From Synechococcus sp. CS-1332 (GTDB lineage Bacteria > Cyanobacteriota > Cyanobacteriia > PCC-6307 > Cyanobiaceae): DNA of 64,000 nt. Below the pieces are notes generated by a model that worked only from the letters and a program-made list of their open reading frames with translations, ran no database searches and had not been told where the DNA came from. Position 1 is the stretch's first letter. Each line of letters opens with the position of its first letter. Positions 9,058-16,705 of the stretch are shown one piece after another. Where the stretch lies: assembly GCF_025127995.1 (NCBI RefSeq), contig NZ_JAHLYP010000049.1, positions 37,945-101,944 on the forward strand, in the 5' to 3' direction. Both the position numbers and the translations under genes were made by a program.

Positions 9058-9216
9058 TCAGACGTCGCAGGGCAGTTCCACCACCGGGCAGGGGGGCTGG
9101 GAAACCGCACAGGGCGAGACCTGGGCCTGGCTCGGCAGGCAGTTGGCGGCACGGGCCGGAGCGGCCAGAGCGATGGCGGCGGCAAGACCCGCAACAAGCA
9201 GTTGAAGAGGAGGCAT
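9058..9216 (-). CDS. Small secreted cysteine-rich peptide (52 aa), function unknown
   Basis: A short open frame of 52 codons starts at the ATG at 9216, 24 bases after the hisB stop on the same strand. The product begins MPPLQLLVAGLAAAIALAAP and then ARA, a good Sec signal peptide with a likely cut after residue 23. The predicted mature part is about 29 residues with cysteines at 26, 36, 43 and 50 and a high Pro content. Four evenly placed cysteines after a signal peptide are unlikely by chance and suggest two disulphides in the periplasm or outside the cell. No family is recognised. A weak ribosome site precedes the start, so expression may depend on coupling to hisB. Confidence 0.6.
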   Translation of the reverse strand: MPPLQLLVAGLAAAIALAAPARAANCLPSQAQVSPCAVSQPPCPVVELPCDV

Positions 9217-9240
9217 GGGGCCTAAAAGACTTTTGAAAGG

Positions 9241-9924
9241 CTAGTCGCCACCAGCGGGGTTGCCTCCAGCGCGCTCCAGCACCCCCTTGCTGCTTGGCAC
9301 GGCCCCGCCCCGGCGGGGATCGATCTCCACCGCCTGGTCGAGGGCCCGGGCGAACGCCTTGAAACAGGCCTCCACGATGTGGTGGGAGTTCACTCCCGCC
9401 AGCTGGCGGATATGGAGGGTGAGGCCGGCATTGTTGGCCACGGCCACGAAGAACTCCCGCACCAGTTCGGTGTCGTAGGTGCCGATGCGCTGGGCGGGGA
9501 TGGCCAGGTCGTAGCTGAGGTGGGGCCTGCCGGAGCAGTCGAGCGCCACTTGCACCAGGGCCTCATCCAGGGGAGCCAGGAAGTGGCCGAAGCGACGGAT
9601 ACCGCGCCGGTCGGCCAGGGCCTGGGCAAGCGCCTGACCCACCGCGATGCCCACGTCCTCATTGGTGTGGTGATCATCGATGTGGGTGTCGCCCCTGGCG
9701 GTGATCTCCAGATCCAGCAGGCCATGGCTGGCGAGCTGGTGGAGCATGTGGTCGAGGAAGGGGACGCCGGTGGCCACCTGGCAACGGCCGGTGCCATCCA
9801 GATCAAGCGCGACATGAACGTCCGTCTCGCCGGTGACGCGATGGATCTCGCCGGTGCGCGGTGGGCCGGTTCGCGAAGAGCTGATGGTCACGCGGGCGAA
9901 GGCGACGGGCCTGATCCGAATCAT
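9241..9924 (-). CDS. hisB: Imidazoleglycerol-phosphate dehydratase
   Basis: A 227-residue HisB, which catalyses the sixth step of histidine synthesis, dehydration of imidazole glycerol phosphate. It contains [17 protein letters not shown], the manganese-binding [12 protein letters not shown] motif and a second metal cluster in [17 protein letters not shown]. The ATG at 9924 is chosen; a GTG at 9891 would give 216 residues, closer to the usual 195-205, and is a real alternative. The frame is open further upstream, but that stretch lies antisense to the carbonic anhydrase gene and is not credible. A small secreted peptide gene follows 24 bases downstream. Confidence 0.92.
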   Translation of the reverse strand: MIRIRPVAFARVTISSSRTGPPRTGEIHRVTGETDVHVALDLDGTGRCQVATGVPFLDHMLHQLASHGLLDLEITARGDTHIDDHHTNEDVGIAVGQALAQALADRRGIRRFGHFLAPLDEALVQVALDCSGRPHLSYDLAIPAQRIGTYDTELVREFFVAVANNAGLTLHIRQLAGVNSHHIVEACFKAFARALDQAVEIDPRRGGAVPSSKGVLERAGGNPAGGD

Positions 9925-10018
9925 GCCAAAGCCCTGGCGGCCACGCCCTGACGACCGGACGCCCACATGGTGTGGAGCGCTACGGCACGGGGCCGCCGGG
10001 GATGGTGGTGTGGGCCCT

Positions 10019-10621
10019 ATGCCGACCTGTCCCGGTGCCGTCCTCGACCAGCTACGCGCCGGGCACCAGCGCTTTCTTGACGGCCATTCGCTCCACCCCC
10101 ACAGCGATCGCCTGCGGATGCTGGAGGTGGAAGCAGGCCAGAACCCCGTGGCGGCCGTGCTGGGCTGCGCCGATTCGCGGGTGCCAGTGGAGCTGCTGTT
10201 CGATACGGGCTTCGGGGATCTGTTCGTGGTGCGCAACGCCGGCACCATGAGCACCGTGGCCGCCATCGCCTCGCTCGAATACGCCGTGAGCTATCTGGAG
10301 GTGCCTGTGATCGTGGTGCTCGGCCACGCCGCCTGCGGCGCTGTGGCGGCGGCCTTCGATCGGGGGCTCAGCCTGACGCCGAGCCTGGCCCAGGTGGTGG
10401 GCCAGCTGCGCATGGAGCTGTTCAGCCTCGGCGGTGAACACAACCTGGAGGAGGCCTGCCGCCATCACACCCTCAATGCGGCCCGCAATCTCGTCGATTC
10501 CAGCGTGATGCTCACCGACAGGCTCAGGTCTGGCAGCTTGCAGGTGGAGGCGGCTTACTACAACCTCCACACCACCAGCATTGAGTGGATGGGCACTGTG
10601 ATGCCGATGCGGCAGGGGTGA
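10019..10621 (+). CDS. Beta-class carbonic anhydrase
   Basis: A 200-residue beta-carbonic anhydrase, which interconverts CO2 and bicarbonate. Zinc ligands and the catalytic Asp-Arg dyad are visible: Cys50, Asp52 and Arg54 in GCADSRVP, and His103 with Cys106 in GHAACGAV. The start at 10019 ([19 protein letters not shown]) gives the usual length; the frame is open upstream but overlaps hisB. No carboxysome peptide or shell gene is nearby, so this is not clearly the carboxysomal enzyme. There is no signal peptide, which suggests a cytoplasmic location. Confidence 0.93.
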   Translation: MPTCPGAVLDQLRAGHQRFLDGHSLHPHSDRLRMLEVEAGQNPVAAVLGCADSRVPVELLFDTGFGDLFVVRNAGTMSTVAAIASLEYAVSYLEVPVIVVLGHAACGAVAAAFDRGLSLTPSLAQVVGQLRMELFSLGGEHNLEEACRHHTLNAARNLVDSSVMLTDRLRSGSLQVEAAYYNLHTTSIEWMGTVMPMRQG

Positions 10622-10650
10622 ACCCTCGGTGTGCCTGGCGAGTGGACGAG

Positions 10651-10682
10651 ACATCCGCTCAGGCAGACATCCGCTCAGGCAG
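10651..10682. repeat. Perfect 16-base tandem duplication
   Basis: The 16-base unit acatccgctcaggcag occurs twice in direct tandem (10651-10666 and 10667-10682). The second copy contains the stop codon of the glycosyltransferase at 10675-11853, so the duplication extends just past its 3' end. It looks like a recent slippage or repair duplication at a gene edge. Confidence 0.9.
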
Positions 10683-11853
10683 ACTTCCACCCCATGGCGA
10701 CGTCCAAGGCCGCCAGGATCCGATCCACCCGACTCTCCCAGGTCTGGGCTCTGGCGAAGGCCACACGCGCCTTGAACTTGTCAGGCCCATCGGATGCCAG
10801 TTCTTCATCAATGGCCTGCAGGAAACGCTCGGGATCGCTTTCGATCCGAATCAGGTGACTGGCCAGGTCCAATCCCTCCACGGCTGAAGAGACGACCGGC
10901 TTTCCACTGGCAATGTACTGAAAAAGCTTCAGTGGGCTCATCGATCTGGAAAAGGGAGTATCGAGATGTGGAATGAGGCAGAGATTCATCCTTTTCAACT
11001 GCGACGGCACCTGATCGTTGGGGATGCTCCCGAGCCACTCGACATTATCGAGGCCTAGCAGCCCCGAGTCCGAAAGACGCCTGTTGAGTTCCGGGCCGAC
11101 CAAAAGGAGCTTGCAATGCCGCCGCTCCAGAGCGAGTCTGAGGAGCAGATCGATATCGGTTCGGTCCCAGAAGGTCCCGACATAGCCGAGGACCGGTTGG
11201 GGGCCACAGGGCCGAAAGTCCGAAGCCTCCGCCAGAAACGAGGAGCTCACGGCCTGATCGATGCGAACGCAGCGAGACTGAAGCGAAAACTTCTCCTCAT
11301 TGACTCTGGAGGTGACCGCGATGAGATCAGACAGGCCACCCAGACGCGGATACTGATCAATCGCAAAGGGGTAGTACCAATCATCTTTATCAACCAAGGT
11401 AAAATCATCCACAACCTGCATGATTCGTGCTGCAGCAGGAACTTGCCGCACCAACTCATCAACGATTGGATGGGCAGGGAACAACCAAAGCAACGTATTC
11501 GACTTACTAAATCCATAAGCTTTGATCAGTCGCTTGAGCGCGATTCGCTCCCGCTCAAGCTTCATTCTGGAACCCAGGCTTCTTAACCGAAAGGGCGTGA
11601 TTCCACCCAGCCTCCAATACAAACGGACGACAGCCAGCTTGTCGGAAGCCGTCTGCCTGGAATTCGCGAGGCACTCCCCTTTTGAGGAGGGCAAGACAAC
11701 CAGAACCTGTCGCACATGGTCCAGCCGGCTCAGCGTCGTGGCAATCTGCTCGTAGGTTCGGCCAAAAACTCCCCAGTCGTCACCGAACCAGAACAACAGG
11801 ATATGGGTGAGCTTTCGATGACTGGAAGTTCCAGGATCCCGGGCTTGAATCAT
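10675..11853 (-). CDS. Glycosyltransferase, GT-B fold (group 1-like)
   Basis: A 392-residue GT-B enzyme. The donor domain opens with VLGYVGTFWDRTDIDLLL, then KLLLVGPELNRRL, NVEWLGSIPNDQVPSQL and SPLKLFQYIASGKPVVSS, which is the standard order of group 1 C-terminal motifs. The N-terminal domain begins THILLFWFGDDWG. Composition is less GC-rich than the core genes nearby. It follows the fucosyltransferase-like gene on the same strand after about 100 bases, and the two may form one surface-glycan unit. Donor and acceptor are unknown. A tandem 16-base repeat overlaps its stop codon. Confidence 0.83.
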   Translation of the reverse strand: MIQARDPGTSSHRKLTHILLFWFGDDWGVFGRTYEQIATTLSRLDHVRQVLVVLPSSKGECLANSRQTASDKLAVVRLYWRLGGITPFRLRSLGSRMKLERERIALKRLIKAYGFSKSNTLLWLFPAHPIVDELVRQVPAAARIMQVVDDFTLVDKDDWYYPFAIDQYPRLGGLSDLIAVTSRVNEEKFSLQSRCVRIDQAVSSSFLAEASDFRPCGPQPVLGYVGTFWDRTDIDLLLRLALERRHCKLLLVGPELNRRLSDSGLLGLDNVEWLGSIPNDQVPSQLKRMNLCLIPHLDTPFSRSMSPLKLFQYIASGKPVVSSAVEGLDLASHLIRIESDPERFLQAIDEELASDGPDKFKARVAFARAQTWESRVDRILAALDVAMGWKSA

Positions 11854-11955
11854 TGCGGCTTCTGGCGGAAATCAGAACAAAGGAATCTCAGAATCGGCAG
11901 AACGCAAAGAAAGTCTGCTGGTGGGGAAGTCAAGAAGGACTGCAGAGGAAAGAAC

Positions 11956-12909
11956 TCAGTCAATGATCCAGCCAAGTTGCCTTCCCCGTCGCGTTTTGTA
12001 ACTAAGCTGACATCGTTCAAGAGCCTGGGCGACCTGCACATTGGCCCAGGACATGAGGTTTAATCGCTCGCCAAGTAGCACATATCTGAACCAGGAGACT
12101 ATCCTGCCACGATAAACGAAAGAGCTGAAGCTCGAACGCTGGCAGGTCCCCCAGAAGTGACGTGACAGACCAGCGATCATGAGATCGGTGACGACCGAAC
12201 GGTTGATGTCCTGCTTTGAGAGTCCCTCCTGCCGGAGCCGTTCCTCATCAAGATGATGAATACCAAGCCCATCCCCGACCTTGACCACAGGGACTATGGA
12301 GGGGCATGAGATATTGAACTGACGGCACATGTCGACGACTTCAAAGCTATCCGTGATCACGACCGATCGGCGTCGGCCTGAATATCCAGCGATGGCTCTC
12401 AGTATCTCTTTGGGGCAGCCGCCAGAAGCATCCGTATGCCGAACATGCCAGCATTCATAGGCACCCGGCACCAGGTCCATCTCATTCATTCGACTCATCA
12501 CCGCCTGCTTGATGTCCTGATGCAACCGAAGGATGCGGAACAGTCGATTGGAGTAGCGAGCCAGATAGCGGCAAACGACAAGAGTATCCCACGGCCCATC
12601 AGGATCCTGATCAGGTTCCGTGAGGAAGTCACCATTCAGCGCCCCGTGGCAATTCAGGGGATTTTTGGTTATCGAGCAGGCGTAGCGTGATGGCATCACC
12701 TGGCCAAAGCCGTCCTCAGGCCGCACAAAAGCCATTTCAGAAGGACAAGAAAGCTGGAAATAGTTCTCGAAAGAATCACTCCATGAGTTGTGCGTCCAAT
12801 CAACGCAGAGAGCGGCATTCCAATGGCTGGCAAGATCACAGCAGTACCCCAGGACCTGCAGGCGATTACCAAGTCCCGCAATCCCCTTGACGACGACAGT
12901 TCGGCGCAT
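11956..12909 (-). CDS. Putative fucosyltransferase-like glycosyltransferase
   Basis: A 317-residue protein with two features of the NodZ/O-fucosyltransferase-like group: an N-terminal VKGIAGLGNRLQVLGY glycine-rich block and a WHVRHTD motif that resembles the HxRxxD donor-binding motif of alpha-fucosyltransferases. The rest, including RRSVVITDS, fits the same fold but is divergent. The ATG at 12909 has a GGGAG ribosome site 10 bases upstream and is preferred over an in-frame start 66 bases further up. The gene is AT-richer than core genes. The assignment to fucose transfer is inferred from two motifs only. Confidence 0.6.
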   Translation of the reverse strand: MRRTVVVKGIAGLGNRLQVLGYCCDLASHWNAALCVDWTHNSWSDSFENYFQLSCPSEMAFVRPEDGFGQVMPSRYACSITKNPLNCHGALNGDFLTEPDQDPDGPWDTLVVCRYLARYSNRLFRILRLHQDIKQAVMSRMNEMDLVPGAYECWHVRHTDASGGCPKEILRAIAGYSGRRRSVVITDSFEVVDMCRQFNISCPSIVPVVKVGDGLGIHHLDEERLRQEGLSKQDINRSVVTDLMIAGLSRHFWGTCQRSSFSSFVYRGRIVSWFRYVLLGERLNLMSWANVQVAQALERCQLSYKTRRGRQLGWIID

Positions 12910-13109
12910 CAACACAACTCCCATGATCCACCCTAGCCATAAAATTTTAGACCTGGTCATCCAGAACAACAGCAAGCCCCGATGGGGATCCCCGGCCTAT
13001 CCAGCACCCAGGGCTCCCATGATCGGGGAGACGCCAAGTCAAACCCGTTGTCGACGCTTCACAACCAGCCCCCCCAACCTTTCCGCACGCACTGCGAGCC
13101 CAACCCTTA

Positions 13110-14050
13110 GTGATAAGCCGGCAACGACTTACCGAGGCTCCGAACGTTGTGGCTCTGCCAGCTTTCCCCATCGCCCTCCAAGGCAGGCCGACAGAGTGGT
13201 TGCCCTGGGATCCAGTGCAGATCGAGGCGGTGATCGAGGCCCTCGCCGCCATCACCACTCCGCCCCGACGCGGCGAGGTCCAGCATGATCGCGGTGCCCC
13301 GACCTCAGCCGCCCAAAGCCTGGGCAACCCCGTGGCGGTCGTCGAACCCGCAGCCATCTTCGGGGGTTGTCCTCCGCGACATATCGGCCATTTCCTGCAC
13401 GAGGGCCTCAGCCGACCCTGGAGGCTGGGTCAATGGGAGAACAGCGATCCTCTGATCACAGGCCTCCGGAGCCGGGTGCAGGCGAAAGGGGCGGATGTGG
13501 TGGTCTTCATGCTCCGCTGGCTGGATGGCGGCAAGGACCTTCCCGCCTCCATGGCCGGGGTGCTCACGGGACTGCGACTGCCCCCCGAGTGAATCCGCAC
13601 ACTGGTGGAACCGACACTGGTTCTCCATCTGCTGATCCCGGCCCAGTTCTGGGGATTGAGTTTCGATCCGCCCGCGCCCGGCTGGAACGACCGCCTCAGC
13701 TGTGGCTGCCGTCAACCGAAGCGCGCACTGCTGGGCAACGACGCCATTCCTGCCGCCCCTGGCGAAGATGGGTTGCTGCCCCTGGAGAAGCTCTCGATCA
13801 CCCGCACCGGGTGCCCCTCCAGCACGGTCTTCAGAGCGGCGACGTCTTCCTCGACCGGCTGATGGAGGCCGCCGGCGTTGGAATCGTCCACCCGAACGCC
13901 ACACAGATACATCTGTATTCGAGGGCGCGGGAGCTGGTCTTCATGCAAGGTAGGGGTATGTACCCGCTCTTGTTCGATCACCTGCGGCCAGGGGTTCGCA
14001 TCCGGGGATTCTGCGACATCGTCTGGGGGCCTGAATGTGCGCTCAGCTGA
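13110..14050 (+). pseudogene. Decayed GT61 (DUF563) glycosyltransferase
   Basis: Fragments of one protein are spread over different frames. The first frame carries AIFGGCPPRHIGHFLHEGLS, the N-terminal signature of GT61/DUF563 capsule glycosyltransferases. It is interrupted by a TGA at 13590-13592, where the same frame resumes at once with IRTLVEPTLVLHLLIPAQ; a CGA to TGA change would explain it. Homology then jumps between frames: PPQLWLPST, then LLGNDAIPAAPGEDGLLPLE, then VGIVHPNATQIHLYSRAREL, which matches the C-terminal GT61 region. A nonsense codon plus several frameshifts mean no full-length product. The original start is uncertain. Confidence 0.75.
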
Positions 14051-14349
14051 AGCGCCTGCTGCGACCAACTGCAGGCCTGCGCTGGCGGCTCCTCGATGCC
14101 CTGAAGGCGGAAATCCTCACCTCCCCGAAGGACTGGGAATCCCGCACTCTCGCGGACATGCCTGCACTGGCCAACCAGCTGGCCCCGACAACCTTCCTGC
14201 CAAGTGAGCAGATATGGCACACGTTGATGGCCCATACCAAAGAGCTCGTGGCCCACGGAGACGCTGCTCAAATGGAAGGAGTCCTGGTTGCACTGCTCAG
14301 CCAGTTAGTTGCTCCCACCGTCGGAGCGGCCAATGTGGGGCACGCGTAG
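14035..14349 (+). CDS. Hypothetical 104-aa open frame, possibly the tail of the GT61 pseudogene
   Basis: An ATG-started frame of 104 codons begins 16 bases before the stop of the last GT61-like fragment. The product is helical in character (MCAQLKRLLRPTAGLRWRLL, then ELVAHGDAAQMEGVLVALLS) with no recognisable domain. Its position directly after the GT61 C-terminal motif suggests it is the frameshifted C-terminal extension of the same decayed gene. It could also be an independent small gene. Confidence 0.3.
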   Translation: MCAQLKRLLRPTAGLRWRLLDALKAEILTSPKDWESRTLADMPALANQLAPTTFLPSEQIWHTLMAHTKELVAHGDAAQMEGVLVALLSQLVAPTVGAANVGHA

Positions 14350-14387
14350 ACGGCTGCGGCGACTGACGGGCAGGGTGAAGCGCCGAC

Positions 14388-15170
14388 TCACATCCCCGTG
14401 ATGCAATACCCCGCATCCACGTAGATCACCTGTCCGGTGATGCCGCTGGCCAGGGGGCTGGCCAGGAAGGCGGCGGTGGCACCCACCTCGTCCTGGGTGA
14501 CGGTGCGGCGCAGGGGGGCCTTTTCCTCGACGTTGTGGATCATGTCGAGGATGCCGCCGATCGCCGAGCTGGCCAGGGTGCGGATCGGGCCGGCGCTGAT
14601 GGCATTCACCCGCACCTGCTGTTCAGGGCCCAATTCGGCTGCCAGGTAGCGCACCGAAGCCTCCAGGGCCGCCTTCGCCACCCCCATCACGTTGTAGTTG
14701 GGGATCGCCCGCTCGGCGCCTAGGTAGCTCAGGGTGATCACGCTGGCCCCCTGGCTGAACAGGGGTTTGGCATGGCGGCACAAGGGCGCCAGGGAATAGG
14801 CGCTCACCTCCAGCGCCCGGGCGAAGCCCTCCTGGCTGATGGCGCTGAAATCACCCACAAGCTCGTCCTTGCCGGCGAAGGCCAGGCAATGGATCAGCAC
14901 ATCCAGCGAACCCCACTGCTGGGAGACGCGCTGGAACAGGGCCTCGATCTGGGCCGGGTTCTGCACATCCAGGGGCTCGAACAGGGTCGGGTTCAGGGGC
15001 GCGGTGAGTTCGCGCACCTTGCCCTCGAAGCGGCCCCGGTCGTCCGGCAGGTAGGTGATGCCCAGCTCGCAGCCCGCCGCCGCCAGCTGCTGAGCGATGC
15101 CCCAAGCGATCGAGCGGTTGTTGGCGATGCCGGTGACGAGGGCCTTCTTGCCGCGCAGATCAAGGAGCAT
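14388..15170 (-). CDS. fabI: Enoyl-[acyl-carrier-protein] reductase (NADH), FabI
   Basis: A 260-residue FabI of the short-chain dehydrogenase superfamily, which carries out the last reduction in each cycle of fatty-acid elongation. The variant nucleotide-binding region GIANNRSIAWGIA is at residues 14-26. The active-site residues Tyr149, Tyr159 and Lys166 (SYLGAERAIPNYNVMGVAKAA) have the FabI spacing, which is wider than in ordinary SDR enzymes. The C-terminal ITGQVIYVDAGYCITGM is typical. The ATG at 15170 is chosen because the open frame upstream is antisense to the neighbouring gene. The divergent phosphopantetheinyl transferase starts only 28 bases away. Confidence 0.95.
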   Translation of the reverse strand: MLLDLRGKKALVTGIANNRSIAWGIAQQLAAAGCELGITYLPDDRGRFEGKVRELTAPLNPTLFEPLDVQNPAQIEALFQRVSQQWGSLDVLIHCLAFAGKDELVGDFSAISQEGFARALEVSAYSLAPLCRHAKPLFSQGASVITLSYLGAERAIPNYNVMGVAKAALEASVRYLAAELGPEQQVRVNAISAGPIRTLASSAIGGILDMIHNVEEKAPLRRTVTQDEVGATAAFLASPLASGITGQVIYVDAGYCITGM

Positions 15171-15198
15171 GGGGAGCAGGGCGCCGGAGGGCGAGGGG

Positions 15199-15933
15199 AT
15201 GCAATCCGGCGATTCTCCCGTATGCGCGGCGATTCCTCCCCTGGCCTGGCCTGACCCCGGCGGCCGTCTGGTGCTGCCGCCCTGGCCCTCCCCCGCAACC
15301 GACGCTCCTCCGTTACTTCTGCTGCTCGATCGACGCGAGTCGCAGCTCCAGGCGCTGGTGACGCCCCTGGGGGATCTGCTGGATCCAGGCGAACGGCAAC
15401 GCCTGCGACAACTGCGGCGCCAGGGGGATGGCGAGCGGTTCCTGCTCGGTCGCGGCGCCCTGCGGCTGATCCTGGGGGGCTGGTTGGGATGCGATCCCGC
15501 CGGCCTGGTTCTGGGGGCGGGGCCCCAGGGCAAGCCTGAGCTGAACTTCCAGCAGGCCGTTGGGCAGGCAAAGGGGGGGCATCCCCCCCAGTTCAACGTC
15601 TCCCATTCCGGGGATCTGATCCTCCTGGGCTTTCACTCCCGGCGGCCGGTGGGGGTCGATGTGGAGCAGCGACGGCCGGTGCCGGAGTGGGAGGGCATTG
15701 CTGGCCGCTGTCTGCCACCGCAGGAATCGGAGCGGATTCGGGCCCTGCCCGAGGAGCGGCGCAGCGATGCCTTCCTGGCCGCCTGGTGCCTGCTGGAGGC
15801 GGGCCTCAAGGCCAGGGGGCTGGGCCTGTTCACCGGCGAGCCAGCAGGCCCAGGAGCAGGGGAGGATCCGCATCCGGACCACTGGCCCCTGGTGCTGCCA
15901 GAGGGGTACGTGGGCGCCGCGGCCCTGGCCTGA
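15199..15933 (+). CDS. 4'-phosphopantetheinyl transferase superfamily protein (Sfp/HetI type)
   Basis: A 244-residue Sfp-like enzyme, which attaches the phosphopantetheine arm of coenzyme A to carrier proteins such as acyl carrier protein. Visible motifs are FNVSHSGDLILLGF, the metal-binding GVDVEQ with Asp154 and Glu156, and WCLLEAGLK at 196-204. The last block normally reads WxxKEAxxK; here Leu199 replaces the first Lys while Glu200 and Lys204 are kept. Starts at 15169 or further upstream are possible but would overlap fabI. The pairing with fabI makes sense, since both act on acyl carrier protein in fatty-acid synthesis. Confidence 0.85.
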   Translation: MQSGDSPVCAAIPPLAWPDPGGRLVLPPWPSPATDAPPLLLLLDRRESQLQALVTPLGDLLDPGERQRLRQLRRQGDGERFLLGRGALRLILGGWLGCDPAGLVLGAGPQGKPELNFQQAVGQAKGGHPPQFNVSHSGDLILLGFHSRRPVGVDVEQRRPVPEWEGIAGRCLPPQESERIRALPEERRSDAFLAAWCLLEAGLKARGLGLFTGEPAGPGAGEDPHPDHWPLVLPEGYVGAAALA

Positions 15934-15937
15934 AGGG

Positions 15938-16531
15938 TCAGGAGCCCCCGGGCTGGGACTCTTCCGGTTCCTCCAGGTCTTCGGGGGTGAGGGGCAGGCC
16001 CAGCAGACGCTTTTCGGCCCGCCGGATCGCCCGTGGGTCACTGAGCAGTTCGGGCTCCTCCAGCAGGGGCAACATCGGCGGCCGGTGCTGCGCCGCGGTG
16101 CGGGGAGGCGGCTCCCAGACAAAGACGCTGGCGGGGGCCCGCTCGCGGCACAGACCCTCCGCCTGGCGCCGCAGGGCCAGCCGCACCGGCCCCCGCTCCT
16201 GGGCCAGGAAAAACTCCTGGCGCGGGGCCAGCCCGAAGCTGGTGGGCTCGGGCCCGTTTCCGCCCTGGAGCCGGGCGGCATCGGGAAGCCAGCGGGGCCG
16301 GCAGACGCCTGGACGGCTGGTGTCGGTCTCGATCCAGATGTGCAGGCCCTTGCCGCCGGGCCGCGTCACAACGGCCAGCCCGTCGTGGGGCTGGTGCCGA
16401 GGCAGGGGGTACACCCGGCCACTCGAGCGCTGCTCGGCCGGCACGCAGCCGGATAACAGGATCGCCACCAGAGGCAACCCCAGCAGGGGCCTTCCCAGCG
16501 GGCCGCGGGCCAGCGGGCAAAGGGGCGGCAC
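15938..16531 (-). CDS. Predicted lipoprotein of unknown function
   Basis: A 197-residue protein from a GTG at 16531. The N-terminus RPLLGLPLVAILLSGC is a lipoprotein signal with lipobox Leu-Ser-Gly-Cys29, so the mature protein should be lipid-anchored. The remainder has a GLHIWIETDTSRPGVCRPRW stretch, a second LCRERAPASVFVW stretch and an acidic C-terminus. No catalytic motif is recognised. GTG is chosen because it places the signal peptide at a normal distance; the in-frame start further upstream would add a charged segment unlike a signal. The stop is 4 bases from the convergent stop of the phosphopantetheinyl transferase. Confidence 0.65.
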   Translation of the reverse strand: MPPLCPLARGPLGRPLLGLPLVAILLSGCVPAEQRSSGRVYPLPRHQPHDGLAVVTRPGGKGLHIWIETDTSRPGVCRPRWLPDAARLQGGNGPEPTSFGLAPRQEFFLAQERGPVRLALRRQAEGLCRERAPASVFVWEPPPRTAAQHRPPMLPLLEEPELLSDPRAIRRAEKRLLGLPLTPEDLEEPEESQPGGS

Positions 16532-16674
16532 AGCAAAGGCAACACGATCACGGTGATGATCCTGACCCAGCCTCCCCATCCGCTCTGCAGCAAGGGCGGC
16601 AGATCCACGGTCCTCACTGCCGTCACCACGCTGGCAACGAGCACGCCGCTCAGCAGGGGACGTGCGGTCGGCAT
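16366..16674 (-). CDS. Possible small membrane protein overlapping the lipoprotein gene
   Basis: A frame from the ATG at 16674 encodes 102 residues. Its first 55 or so include two hydrophobic stretches, LLSGVLVASVVTAV and WVRIITVIVLPLLC, which look like membrane segments. The last third overlaps the start of the lipoprotein gene in another frame and is Trp/Cys/Arg-rich, as expected of an out-of-frame shadow. It also lies across the upstream region of the aminotransferase gene at 16706. It may be a real small protein read into the next gene, or chance. Confidence 0.3.
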   Translation of the reverse strand: MPTARPLLSGVLVASVVTAVRTVDLPPLLQSGWGGWVRIITVIVLPLLCRPFARWPAARWEGPCWGCLWWRSCYPAACRPSSARVAGCTPCLGTSPTTGWPL

Positions 16675-16705
16675 GGGTCGGATCCCCAGGCTTAATGTTG
16701 CCGCC

